A stretch of 7,319 bases of DNA from Rhodospirillales bacterium (GTDB lineage: Bacteria; Pseudomonadota; Alphaproteobacteria; Rhodospirillales; Defluviicoccaceae). Position 1 is the first letter of the stretch, and each line of letters opens with the position of its first letter. Location of the stretch: contig JAHCKI010000117.1 in the NCBI GenBank assembly GCA_026125865.1, positions 1-7,319 on the forward strand, given 5' to 3'. The notes beneath the pieces are model-generated. The model saw nothing but the letters and a program-made list of their open reading frames with translations, did not search any database and was not told the DNA's origin. Positions 1-6,177 of the stretch are shown one piece after another. Made by a program: the position numbers and the translations under genes.

Positions 1-36
1 GACCTTTGTGACTATGAGGCCAAGCCGATGAACTGA
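1..36 (+). CDS. Possible 3' tail of an upstream gene (very tentative)
   Basis: Frame 1 is open from the window edge and reads DLCDYEAKPMN before a TGA at 34-36. The stop is followed at once by a hairpin (35-58), as expected at a gene end. Eleven codons are too few to recognise a family or to prove coding. Frame 2 is also open, to a TGA at 29-31, and a minus-strand ATG at 46-48 is open to the edge, so the call rests only on the stop-plus-hairpin arrangement. Confidence 0.17.
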   Translation, partial: DLCDYEAKPMN

Positions 37-58
37 CGGGGAATCCATAAAGCCCGTC
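35..58 (+). terminator. Possible intrinsic terminator hairpin
   Basis: GACGGG at 35-40 pairs exactly with CCCGTC at 53-58, leaving a 12-base loop. A short T run (GTTT, 59-62) follows on the plus strand. The stem is GC-rich but only six pairs, and the U tract is poor, so this is a weak Rho-independent terminator at best. It would insulate the HerA gene from anything upstream. Confidence 0.3.
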
Positions 59-71
59 GTTTCACACCCCC

Positions 72-99
72 TTGGCGTCGAGGCGCAAGACAATATACT
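72..99 (+). promoter_or_regulatory. Candidate sigma70-type promoter for the HerA-like gene
   Basis: TTGGCG at 72-77 matches the -35 consensus at 4 of 6 positions. TATACT at 94-99 matches the -10 at 5 of 6. They are separated by 16 bases. Transcription would start near 105-107, leaving a leader of about 75 bases before the preferred start codon. The -10 lies in the most AT-rich stretch of this leader. This is a motif match only; alphaproteobacterial promoters vary considerably. Confidence 0.4.
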
Positions 100-115
100 C
101 GATATAGTAGTATCG
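95..115. promoter_or_regulatory. Overlapping inverted repeats at the presumed promoter
   Basis: Three small dyads overlap here. ATACT (95-99) pairs with AGTAT (109-113), TACT (96-99) with AGTA (106-109), and CGATA (100-104) with TATCG (111-115). They cover the end of the candidate -10 and the expected transcription start, where an operator for a repressor would sit. The arms are only 4-5 bases, so chance in AT-rich DNA is a real alternative. Confidence 0.22.
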
Positions 116-163
116 ACCGGCGTTAACTATCCCTTATGATTGTACGTGGTATCCAACCCCCGT

Positions 164-170
164 AGGAGGT
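164..170 (+). promoter_or_regulatory. Strong Shine-Dalgarno used to choose the HerA start
   Basis: AGGAGGT is a near-perfect anti-Shine-Dalgarno match. The only in-frame start codon downstream at a usable distance is TTG at 182, with 12 intervening bases, which is slightly long. If translation began at the TTG at 140 instead, this site would lie inside the gene and encode the rare Arg-Arg pair AGG AGG, which argues against that upstream start. Confidence 0.4.
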
Positions 171-181
171 TGGTCGAGCCG

Positions 182-1906
182 TTGGCGACCGCGCTTGCGT
201 GTTCGATCGTGATGACGGGTGCGTTGACGATGACTTATGCAGCAGTTCAATCCCTTACGGCGAACGATGCGGTTGACGAAATCGAAGAACAGCCGACATT
301 CGTTCCGATCGCGAACCGGCGGATCGGGAGAGTCGCCAGTGTTTCGGGCGCGCAGGTCGTGGTTCTTGTCGAGGACGACGATACGGCGGAAAACGCCGAA
401 GCGAAGGCCATGCGAAAAGGCAGTCTCGTCAAGCTGAGGATTGACGGCTATTGGGTCTTTGGACTGGTCACCGCTCTGACCGTTCCCGTGCCGGCCGGCG
501 CGACCAATGAGCCCGAGTTGCGCTTCGCCGAAATCGCGCTGTTGGGTGAGATCGAAGCCACGGAGACGGACAACCCGGCGAGGAATTTCAAGCGCGGCGT
601 CAGCTTCTATCCCACGGTGGCGGACGACGTCTATCTGGCCGATCAGCAGGATATGATGATCGTCTACGCCAAGCCGAGCAGTTCTTCCGTGTCCATCGGG
701 ACAATCTATCAGGACCGCTCCATTCCGGCCTATGTCCTCATCGATACGTTGCTGGGAAAGCATTTCGCGATCCTGGGAACCACCGGCACCGGTAAATCCT
801 GCGCTTCGGCTCTCATCTTGCGCCGTATTCTCGAGGTTCACGGCAACGGGCACGTCGTTCTCCTCGATCCCCACAACGAATACACTGCCGCCTTCCCCGA
901 TCTCGCCGAACGGATCGAGGCCGCGTCCCTGCAACTGCCGTACTGGTTGTATACCTTCGAGGAGCTCGCCGCCGCTTTGCTCGGTTCGAAGCACAAGGCG
1001 GACGATGTCGCCACCGAGTTGCGGATTTTGGCGGAAGTTATTCTGGAAGCGAAGAAATCATTTTCCGGAAACAACACCCGAGCCAAACAAATTACGGTCA
1101 ATACCCCCGTGCCGTATCATATGGGCGACGTTGTCAAGATCTTGAACAGAGAGATGGGGCAGTTGGACAAAGCCGAGTCGAACGCGCCATACCTGAAGCT
1201 CATATCGCGGATCAATAATCTCTCTTCCGATGCACGATACAAGTTCATGTTCGGCGGGATCATGGTCCATGACAACATGGAAAGTATCCTTTCTCGCCTC
1301 TTTCGTATTCCCGGTAACGGAAAACCGATGACAATACTTGATCTATCGGCTGTGCCTTCAGAAGTACTCAACATTGTTGTCGCCGTACTCTGCAGAATTA
1401 CTTTCGATTTTGGTTTGTATAGCGAAGGTGCTTTGCCAATCCTTTTGGTTTGCGAGGAAGCGCATCGCTATGTGCCGGAGGATTCGAAACTCGGCTTCGA
1501 ACCGACCAAACGCATTCTTTCCCGCATCGCCAAGGAGGGCCGAAAATACGGCGTATCCCTCGGTATCGTCAGTCAGCGGCCTTCGGACCTGTCGCTCAAT
1601 GCCTTGTCCCAGTGCAACACCATTCTGGCGCTCAGACTGACCAGCAATACCGATCAGGAATTTGTTCGCGGAGTCATGCCGGATTGGAGCGACGGTCTGT
1701 TGGACTTTCTGCCGTCCTTGCGAAATTCGGAGGCCATCATCGTCGGCGAAGGCGTCCCGGTGCCGGCGCGGGTTCGCTTCGATGTGCTCCCCGAGGGGCA
1801 ACGCCCGCGCAGCGCGACAGCGTCGTTCAGTCGGGCGTGGGGCGAAGACGCGGACAACGCATCGCTGGTCCAAAGAGTCATGAAGAAGTGGCGGAGCGGT
1901 CAGTAA
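182..1906 (+). CDS. HerA-like DNA translocase / DUF87-type AAA+ ATPase
   Basis: This is a cytoplasmic hexameric-type ATPase of the HerA branch of the HerA/FtsK superfamily. Family members pump or unwind DNA and often work with the NurA nuclease. Numbered from TTG 182 (574 residues), an N-terminal HAS-barrel starts at RIGRVASVSG (about 47). Walker A GTTGTGKS is at 199-206, and the HerA-typical LLDPHNEY at 227-234. Walker B with two acidic residues, ILLVCEEAH, is at 420-428. The KEGRKYG and SQRPSD segments at 451-469 are typical of the conserved arginine/sensor region. The C-terminal beta segment (GEGVPVPARVRF) is also family-like, so the protein appears full length. The start is uncertain: the frame is closed by TGA at 137-139, and TTG 140, TTG 182, ATG 212 and ATG 230 are all possible. 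I chose 182 for its Shine-Dalgarno and high-GC codons, but it adds an unusual mildly hydrophobic N-terminus that ATG 230 would remove. No nurA is visible. The physiological role (repair or defence) cannot be told from the sequence. Confidence 0.9.
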   Translation: MATALACSIVMTGALTMTYAAVQSLTANDAVDEIEEQPTFVPIANRRIGRVASVSGAQVVVLVEDDDTAENAEAKAMRKGSLVKLRIDGYWVFGLVTALTVPVPAGATNEPELRFAEIALLGEIEATETDNPARNFKRGVSFYPTVADDVYLADQQDMMIVYAKPSSSSVSIGTIYQDRSIPAYVLIDTLLGKHFAILGTTGTGKSCASALILRRILEVHGNGHVVLLDPHNEYTAAFPDLAERIEAASLQLPYWLYTFEELAAALLGSKHKADDVATELRILAEVILEAKKSFSGNNTRAKQITVNTPVPYHMGDVVKILNREMGQLDKAESNAPYLKLISRINNLSSDARYKFMFGGIMVHDNMESILSRLFRIPGNGKPMTILDLSAVPSEVLNIVVAVLCRITFDFGLYSEGALPILLVCEEAHRYVPEDSKLGFEPTKRILSRIAKEGRKYGVSLGIVSQRPSDLSLNALSQCNTILALRLTSNTDQEFVRGVMPDWSDGLLDFLPSLRNSEAIIVGEGVPVPARVRFDVLPEGQRPRSATASFSRAWGEDADNASLVQRVMKKWRSGQ

Positions 1907-1965
1907 CTTCCGGTCTCGGTCGATTGCGCAACTGATTTTCCAGACGAACCGAAGAAAGCCATTTG

Positions 1966-3792
1966 ATGTCGCTCTCCATCGGAACCAAAAACAATAAGAT
2001 CGAATCGGGACTGAGCCGATACATCGCGACCTACGAAAGCGCGCGCCACCGTTCCCGCGCAACACTGGGCATGGTCAATACGGCCAAGCTGGAACGGGCC
2101 GATGCACTCATCAAAAGCGTGTTCGAGAGCAGCTTTGACGGCATTCTGGTGACGACCGATGACGGCCGCATCGAACTCGCCAACGAAGCGGCGGCGCGGC
2201 TTTTCGACCATCATCGCAGTGAATTGATAGGCCGTTCGGTGTTTGACTTTGTGCCCGCCGCATTGCGGGCAAACCGGTCGCGGGATCCCAACAGCGTGGC
2301 CGCGTACCACGAGGCCGAGGGCCGTAAATCCACCGGCACCGAGTTCCCGGTCGAGGTCGGCGCAGGAGTCATTCACTTGGGCAACGAGCAGCGCCTGGTC
2401 TTCATCATTCGCGACATCACGGATCGCAAGGCGCAAGAGGCGCGGCTGCAATATCAAGCGCTGCATGATGCCCTGACCGGCCTCCCCAATCGCGTGTATT
2501 TGAGCGAACAACTGGATCAAGCGCTGGCGCTCGCGGAACGCAACGGGCAGACGGCCGCCTTGCTGATGCTGGATCTTGATCGCTTCAAGGAGGTCAACGA
2601 CACCCTAGGCCATCAGGCCGGCGACGCCTTGCTGCGGGACGTGGCGCGCCGGCTGCGCGCTTCGTTGCGAACCACCGATGCCATCTCGCGTCTCGGCGGT
2701 GACGAATTCGCGGCCGTATTGCCGGCGGGAAGCGGATTGGAAAGGGCGCAACGCGTTGCCGGGCGCATATACAACGCCTTGCGCGAGCCCTTTACCTACG
2801 ACGGGGTGATCATCGAAGTTGGCGGCAGCATCGGTATTGCGCTCTACCCCGAACACGGGAGGGAAAAGGAGCGACTATTTCAGTGTGCCGACGTCGCCAT
2901 GTACACGGCGAAGGAGAGCCAGACTGGAATCGCTCTCTATGATCACAACGAAGACCGTTTCAGCGTCCGCCAGTTGACGTTGGCGAGCGAACTGCGCCGT
3001 GCCATCGAAAACCACCAGATCTTCTTCGAATACCAACCGAAACTCGACGTCCGGAAGCGGCGCATCATCGGTGTTGAAGCGTTGGCCCGGTGGCACCATC
3101 CGGTTTACGATCGTGTCGGACCGGAAGAGTTTGTCGCGCAAGCCGAACGCTGCGGACTGATCGAACAACTCACCTCGCTAGCGGTCGATACGGCGTTATG
3201 TCAGCTCTCGCAATGGCAGTCGGTGGGCCTTGACCTGACCGTCGCGATCAACCTTTCGGCGCGGGAATTGCACAATAGAAGCTTGCCGGAACTCCTCAAG
3301 ACCAAGCTCGCGGAGTGGAACGTCGATCCGGTCAGGATTATCGTGGAAATCACCGAAAGCGCCCTGATGAAAGATCCGGACCGTGCGCTCAAAATCGCCA
3401 ACACCATTACCGAGCTTGGGTGCAGTCTGGCGATCGACGATTTCGGAACCGGCTATTCGTCGCTGTCCTACCTCAGTCAACTTCCCGTCAACGAACTTAA
3501 GATCGACAAGTCGTTCGTCATGACCATGGCGCACGGCAGCACGAATGCCACGATTGTTCAGTCGACGATCGATCTCGCCCACAATTTGAACCTCAAGGTG
3601 GTCGCCGAAGGCGTCGAGACGAAGCCTATTTTAAGCAAGCTCATTGGGCTGGATTGCGATATCATCCAGGGATACCTGATCGGCCAGCCCATGTCCGGGA
3701 GTGAGATCGCCGATTGGGCGGAGAGCAGCGAGGTTCAAAAGCTCATCGAAGAACTTCCCTCTCTCAACGCGGAAACCATCGCCGCCGCTTGA
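1966..3792 (+). CDS. PAS-GGDEF-EAL bifunctional c-di-GMP cyclase/phosphodiesterase
   Basis: A soluble signalling enzyme of 608 residues with no membrane segment or signal peptide. After about 40 unrecognised residues comes a PAS sensor (about 42-154), ending in the usual IIRDITDRKAQEARL linker. GGDEF (about 164-327) has the metal-binding LDLDRF, intact GGDEF at 244-248, and the product-inhibition RxxD site (RTTD, 235-238) five residues upstream. EAL (about 337-589) has EALARW at 371-376, N429, E461 in EITE, DDFGTG at 491-496, K512, E548 in VAEGVET and QGYLIGQP near the end. All signature residues for making pppGpG/c-di-GMP and for hydrolysing it to pGpG are present, so both activities are possible; which one dominates in vivo cannot be read from sequence. 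The PAS ligand is unknown. ATG 1966 is preferred to TTG 1963. Its ribosome binding site is weak (AAGAAAG, 1952-1958). It lies 59 bases after the HerA gene on the same strand, so co-transcription is possible. Confidence 0.95.
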   Translation: MSLSIGTKNNKIESGLSRYIATYESARHRSRATLGMVNTAKLERADALIKSVFESSFDGILVTTDDGRIELANEAAARLFDHHRSELIGRSVFDFVPAALRANRSRDPNSVAAYHEAEGRKSTGTEFPVEVGAGVIHLGNEQRLVFIIRDITDRKAQEARLQYQALHDALTGLPNRVYLSEQLDQALALAERNGQTAALLMLDLDRFKEVNDTLGHQAGDALLRDVARRLRASLRTTDAISRLGGDEFAAVLPAGSGLERAQRVAGRIYNALREPFTYDGVIIEVGGSIGIALYPEHGREKERLFQCADVAMYTAKESQTGIALYDHNEDRFSVRQLTLASELRRAIENHQIFFEYQPKLDVRKRRIIGVEALARWHHPVYDRVGPEEFVAQAERCGLIEQLTSLAVDTALCQLSQWQSVGLDLTVAINLSARELHNRSLPELLKTKLAEWNVDPVRIIVEITESALMKDPDRALKIANTITELGCSLAIDDFGTGYSSLSYLSQLPVNELKIDKSFVMTMAHGSTNATIVQSTIDLAHNLNLKVVAEGVETKPILSKLIGLDCDIIQGYLIGQPMSGSEIADWAESSEVQKLIEELPSLNAETIAAA

Positions 3793-3811
3793 TGCGGTTT
3801 GACTGAACGGT
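3793..3811. other. 19-base convergent intergenic junction
   Basis: The stop codons of the c-di-GMP gene (plus strand) and phoB (minus strand) face each other across this gap. A weak hairpin spans the plus-strand stop: CCGC 3785-3788 with GCGG 3794-3797, a TTGAT loop, then TTTG. A perfect 5-1-5 dyad, TGAACGGTTCA, lies at 3804-3814 over the phoB stop, but a one-base spacer cannot form an RNA loop. Neither is a convincing intrinsic terminator for either strand, so read-through or Rho-dependent ending is plausible. Confidence 0.4.
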
Positions 3812-4513
3812 TCAATTCGCCGTGGCGTCGAGGGCGTAGCCGGCGCCGCGGACGGTTCGAATGATGTCCGGCCCCTCGAACTCGTTCAGCGCCTTTCTCA
3901 GGCGACGAATGTGGACGTCGACCGTGCGCAGTTCCACGTGGATGTCGCGACCCCAGACCTTGTCCAGGAGTTGTTCGCGGCTGAACACCCGATCGGGGCG
4001 CTCCATGAACAGTTGCAGCAGGCGGTATTCCGTCGGCCCCAGGCGGATGGCATGACCGTTGCGCGTGACCCGGTGGGCGGCCAAATTCATGGTGACGTCG
4101 CCGTAGGTCAGCCGTTCCTCGGACAAGGCGGGGCGTGACCGCCGAAGCACGGCGCGAACGCGCGCCACCAGTTCGCTGGGCGAGAAGGGCTTGGTGACGT
4201 AATCATCGGCGCCGAATTCGAGACCGCGAACGCGGTCGGCCTCTTCGTCGCGGGCCGTGACGATGATGATCGGAAGGTTGCGTGTTTCCCTGCGCGCTCG
4301 AAGCCGCTGGCAAACGGACAGGCCGGAAGCACCCGGCAACATCCAGTCGAGCAGCACCAGATCCGGCTGCTGCTCGTCCACCATGAGCAACGCTTCCTCG
4401 CCATCGCGGGCGACCACGGCATCGAAGCCTTCACGAGAGAAGTTGTAACGCAGGACCTCGGCCTGAGGCTCTTCGTCTTCAACGATAAGAATCCGAGGTT
4501 TTGCGTCAACCAT
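3812..4513 (-). CDS. phoB: Phosphate regulon response regulator PhoB
   Basis: An OmpR/PhoB-family transcription activator of 233 residues, the usual length. When phosphorylated by the PhoR kinase under phosphate limitation, it binds Pho boxes and turns on phosphate uptake and scavenging genes. The receiver domain (about 7-120) has the acidic pocket E12-D13, phosphoacceptor D56 in LLDWMLP, T86 and K108 in TKPFSP. The C-terminal winged-helix domain (about 133-228) carries LGPTEYRLLQ, the recognition-helix region RTVDVHIRRLRKAL and the closing RTVRGAGYAL wing. The PhoB assignment rests on this sequence pattern plus its position after pstB-phoU. The ATG is the only start before an in-frame TAA at 4529-4531. 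Its Shine-Dalgarno is poor, because GAAGG directly abuts the ATG, so translation may depend on coupling from phoU, whose stop is 33 bases upstream. phoR is not in the window. Confidence 0.95.
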   Translation of the reverse strand: MVDAKPRILIVEDEEPQAEVLRYNFSREGFDAVVARDGEEALLMVDEQQPDLVLLDWMLPGASGLSVCQRLRARRETRNLPIIIVTARDEEADRVRGLEFGADDYVTKPFSPSELVARVRAVLRRSRPALSEERLTYGDVTMNLAAHRVTRNGHAIRLGPTEYRLLQLFMERPDRVFSREQLLDKVWGRDIHVELRTVDVHIRRLRKALNEFEGPDIIRTVRGAGYALDATAN

Positions 4514-4546
4514 CCTTCGTGGATCTCGTTACAGGACAATCAGATC

Positions 4547-5263
4547 TCACCGATCTTTCGGTTCGATGACAGCGAAGCTCGAGTTGTCGCCCTTGCGGCG
4601 CTCGTCCGTAGGCATCTCGCCGCAAACGACATAGTGGATGTGTTCGGCAATATTCGTTGCATGATCGCCGATCCGTTCGATGTTCTTGGCCACGAACAAA
4701 AGGTGGGTGCACGGTGTGATGTTTCGAGGATCCTCCATCATATAGGTCAAAAGCTCTCTGAAAACACTCATGTAAAGCGCGTCTACCTCCTGGTCACGGG
4801 CGCGCACTAAGTCCGCTTTCTCGGAATCCCGTTCGCTATAGGCATCCAAGACGTCTTTGAACATCTGCTGCGTCAGGCGCCCAAGCCTCGCAACGCTTGC
4901 CGTCGGCGGCATTGGCGGAACCTCGGCGAGGGCGATGGTTCGCTTGGCCATGTTCTTGGCGTAGTCACCGATACGTTCGATAATACCGGACGCCTTGAGG
5001 GCGGCGATGACGCTTCGCAGGTCGGCCGCCATCGGCTGACGGCGCGCTAGCAAAGTGACCGCATCGTGGTCGATCTCCGATTCCAGTTGATCGATGAATT
5101 TGTCGGCGGCGGTTACCATCGCTGCTTTTTCGATATCACGATGAACGAGAGCCTCGATCGCTTCTGCCAGTTGGTGTTCCGCCAGACCGCCCATCTTGGC
5201 AATGGCGTTGTCGAGCTTGTTGAGTTCGTCATCGAACGACTTGACGATATGCTTCGACGGCAT
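4547..5263 (-). CDS. phoU: Phosphate signalling protein PhoU
   Basis: A cytoplasmic all-helical peripheral membrane protein of 238 residues, the normal length. PhoU links the PstSCAB transporter to the sensor kinase PhoR and keeps the Pho regulon off when phosphate is plentiful. Two tandem PhoU repeats are visible. Each carries the metal-cluster motif ERIGD with downstream polar residues, at 96-100 (followed by YAKN) and 196-200 (followed by HATNIAEH). The N-terminus (KHIVKSFDDELNKL, then MGGLAEHQLAEAIEAL) is typical. The ATG is preceded by a good AGGAGC site with about 5 intervening bases. It sits 48 bases after pstB and 33 before phoB, consistent with one operon. The last 20 residues are charged and probably disordered. 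Confidence 0.96.
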   Translation of the reverse strand: MPSKHIVKSFDDELNKLDNAIAKMGGLAEHQLAEAIEALVHRDIEKAAMVTAADKFIDQLESEIDHDAVTLLARRQPMAADLRSVIAALKASGIIERIGDYAKNMAKRTIALAEVPPMPPTASVARLGRLTQQMFKDVLDAYSERDSEKADLVRARDQEVDALYMSVFRELLTYMMEDPRNITPCTHLLFVAKNIERIGDHATNIAEHIHYVVCGEMPTDERRKGDNSSFAVIEPKDR

Positions 5264-5268
5264 CGTTT

Positions 5269-5274
5269 GCTCCT
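5269..5274 (-). promoter_or_regulatory. phoU ribosome binding site
   Basis: AGGAGC on the minus strand ends five bases before the phoU ATG (5263), which supports that start codon. It is directly flanked on its upstream side by the repeat array at 5275-5310. Confidence 0.6.
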
Positions 5275-5310
5275 AATGTAACGGCACGCAATGTAACGGC
5301 GCGTTGTAAA
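5275..5310. repeat. Short tandem-like repeats between pstB and phoU
   Basis: Read on the minus strand, the 11-mer GCCGTTACATT occurs twice exactly (plus-strand 5275-5285 and 5290-5300), separated by four bases, giving a 15-base period. A decayed third unit, TTTACAACGC, lies next to the pstB stop. The copy nearest phoU abuts its Shine-Dalgarno. The period and sequence do not match the Pho box (CTGTCAT repeats, 11-base period). The repeats may be slippage in non-coding DNA or a binding site. Confidence 0.5.
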
Positions 5311-5311
5311 T

Positions 5312-6163
5312 TTAGCCAAAGCGACCGGTGATGTATCCTTGAGTCCGTTCGTCATGCGGATTGGTGAAGATCTGTTCCGTTTCCCCACATTCGACAAGCA
5401 GGCCCAAGTGAAAAAATCCCGTGCGCTGCGAAACGCGCGCGGCCTGCTGCATCGAGTGGGTGACAATGACAATGGTGTAATTTTCACACAACTCGTCGAT
5501 CAATTCCTCGATCTTGGCGGTGGCGATGGGGTCGAGCGCCGAGCACGGTTCATCCATCAGAATGACATCCGGATCGACGGCGATGGCGCGAGCGATGCAT
5601 AGGCGTTGCTGCTGGCCGCCGCTGAGCCCCGTGCCTGGTTCGTGCAGCCGGTCCTTGACCTCGTTCAGCAACCCGGCTTTCTCCAGGCTGGTGTGCACGA
5701 TCTGCTCCAGATCCGTCTTGTCGCGGGCGATGCTGTGGATACGTGGACCGTACGCGACATTTTCGAAAACAGATTTCGGAAAGGGATTCGGTTTCTGAAA
5801 CACCATTCCGACCCGGGCTCTAAGGTGGACAACGTCCATCTCTCTGGCGTAGATGTCCTTTCCATCCAACAGGATCGATCCGCTGACCTTGCAAATATCG
5901 ATGATGTCGTTCATGCGATTGAGGCAGCGAATGAACGTTGATTTGCCGCAGCCCGAAGGTCCGATAAGGGCTGTTACCTGTTTCTCAAAAATGTCGATTG
6001 TAACGTCTTTCAGTGCTTGTTTCGCGCCGTAATGGACGTCGACGTTCTGCGTCACGAATTTCGGCAGGTGCTTCGCCGGTTCTGTCGACTTACCGGTTCC
6101 TGCAACGTCCGATGTATCAACGGATACCAAGGGCTCAATCGATTTTGCCGCCACACTCGACAT
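5312..6163 (-). CDS. pstB: Phosphate ABC transporter ATP-binding protein PstB
   Basis: The ATPase subunit (283 residues) that powers phosphate import through PstC/PstA at the cytoplasmic face. All ABC motifs are present and intact: Walker A GPSGCGKS at 68-75, Q-loop Q123 in VFQKPNPFP, signature LSGGQQQR at 180-187, Walker B VILMDEP at 200-206 with catalytic E205, and the H-loop histidine H236. The PstB-specific hallmarks FQKPNPFPKS, NVAYGPRIH and CSALDPIAT separate it from other importers. Compared with the roughly 257-residue E. coli protein, it has an N-terminal extension of about 30 residues, rich in Ser, Thr and Pro, before the KFVTQNVDVHYG strand. The ATG lies 11 bases after pstA, and its AGGAAA ribosome site overlaps the pstA TAG stop, which suggests translational coupling. 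phoU follows after 48 bases. Confidence 0.97.
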   Translation of the reverse strand: MSSVAAKSIEPLVSVDTSDVAGTGKSTEPAKHLPKFVTQNVDVHYGAKQALKDVTIDIFEKQVTALIGPSGCGKSTFIRCLNRMNDIIDICKVSGSILLDGKDIYAREMDVVHLRARVGMVFQKPNPFPKSVFENVAYGPRIHSIARDKTDLEQIVHTSLEKAGLLNEVKDRLHEPGTGLSGGQQQRLCIARAIAVDPDVILMDEPCSALDPIATAKIEELIDELCENYTIVIVTHSMQQAARVSQRTGFFHLGLLVECGETEQIFTNPHDERTQGYITGRFG

Positions 6164-6169
6164 TTTCTT

Positions 6170-6177
6170 GTTTCCTA
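6170..6177 (-). promoter_or_regulatory. pstB ribosome binding site overlapping the pstA stop
   Basis: On the minus strand the pstA stop TAG (6177-6175) runs into GGAAAC, so TAGGAAAC serves both as terminator codon and as a Shine-Dalgarno about 8-9 bases before the pstB ATG. Such overlap usually means that ribosomes finishing pstA help start pstB. That coupling is inferred, not shown. Confidence 0.45.

Noticed and set aside
1..48. Minus-strand ATG at 46-48 opening a 16-codon frame to the edge
   Set aside because: No clear ribosome binding site and too few codons to show coding. It is kept only as an alternative in the left-edge finding.
134..994. Long minus-strand open frame (286 codons) antisense to the HerA gene
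   Set aside because: It lies opposite unmistakable HerA motifs and shows no recognisable domain. Such frames are common shadows of high-GC coding DNA.
1358..2520. Minus-strand open frames at 1358-2065 and 1900-2520 spanning the HerA/GGDEF junction
   Set aside because: Low-complexity, Arg-rich translations opposite conserved HerA, PAS and GGDEF coding sequence, with no domain pattern.
3784..3801. Hairpin CCGC-TTGAT-GCGG-TTTG as a terminator of the c-di-GMP gene
   Set aside because: Only four strong pairs, overlap with the stop codon and three Ts: too weak to call as a separate terminator.
5275..5305. Repeats before phoU as a Pho box
   Set aside because: A Pho box has CTGTCAT-like 7-mers with an 11-base period. 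Here the unit is GCCGTTACATT with a 15-base period, and the site lies inside an operon.
6084..6101. GTGKST in the PstB N-terminal extension (residues 22-27) resembling a second Walker A
   Set aside because: It lacks the preceding hydrophobic strand and fold context. The true Walker A is GPSGCGKS at residues 68-75.
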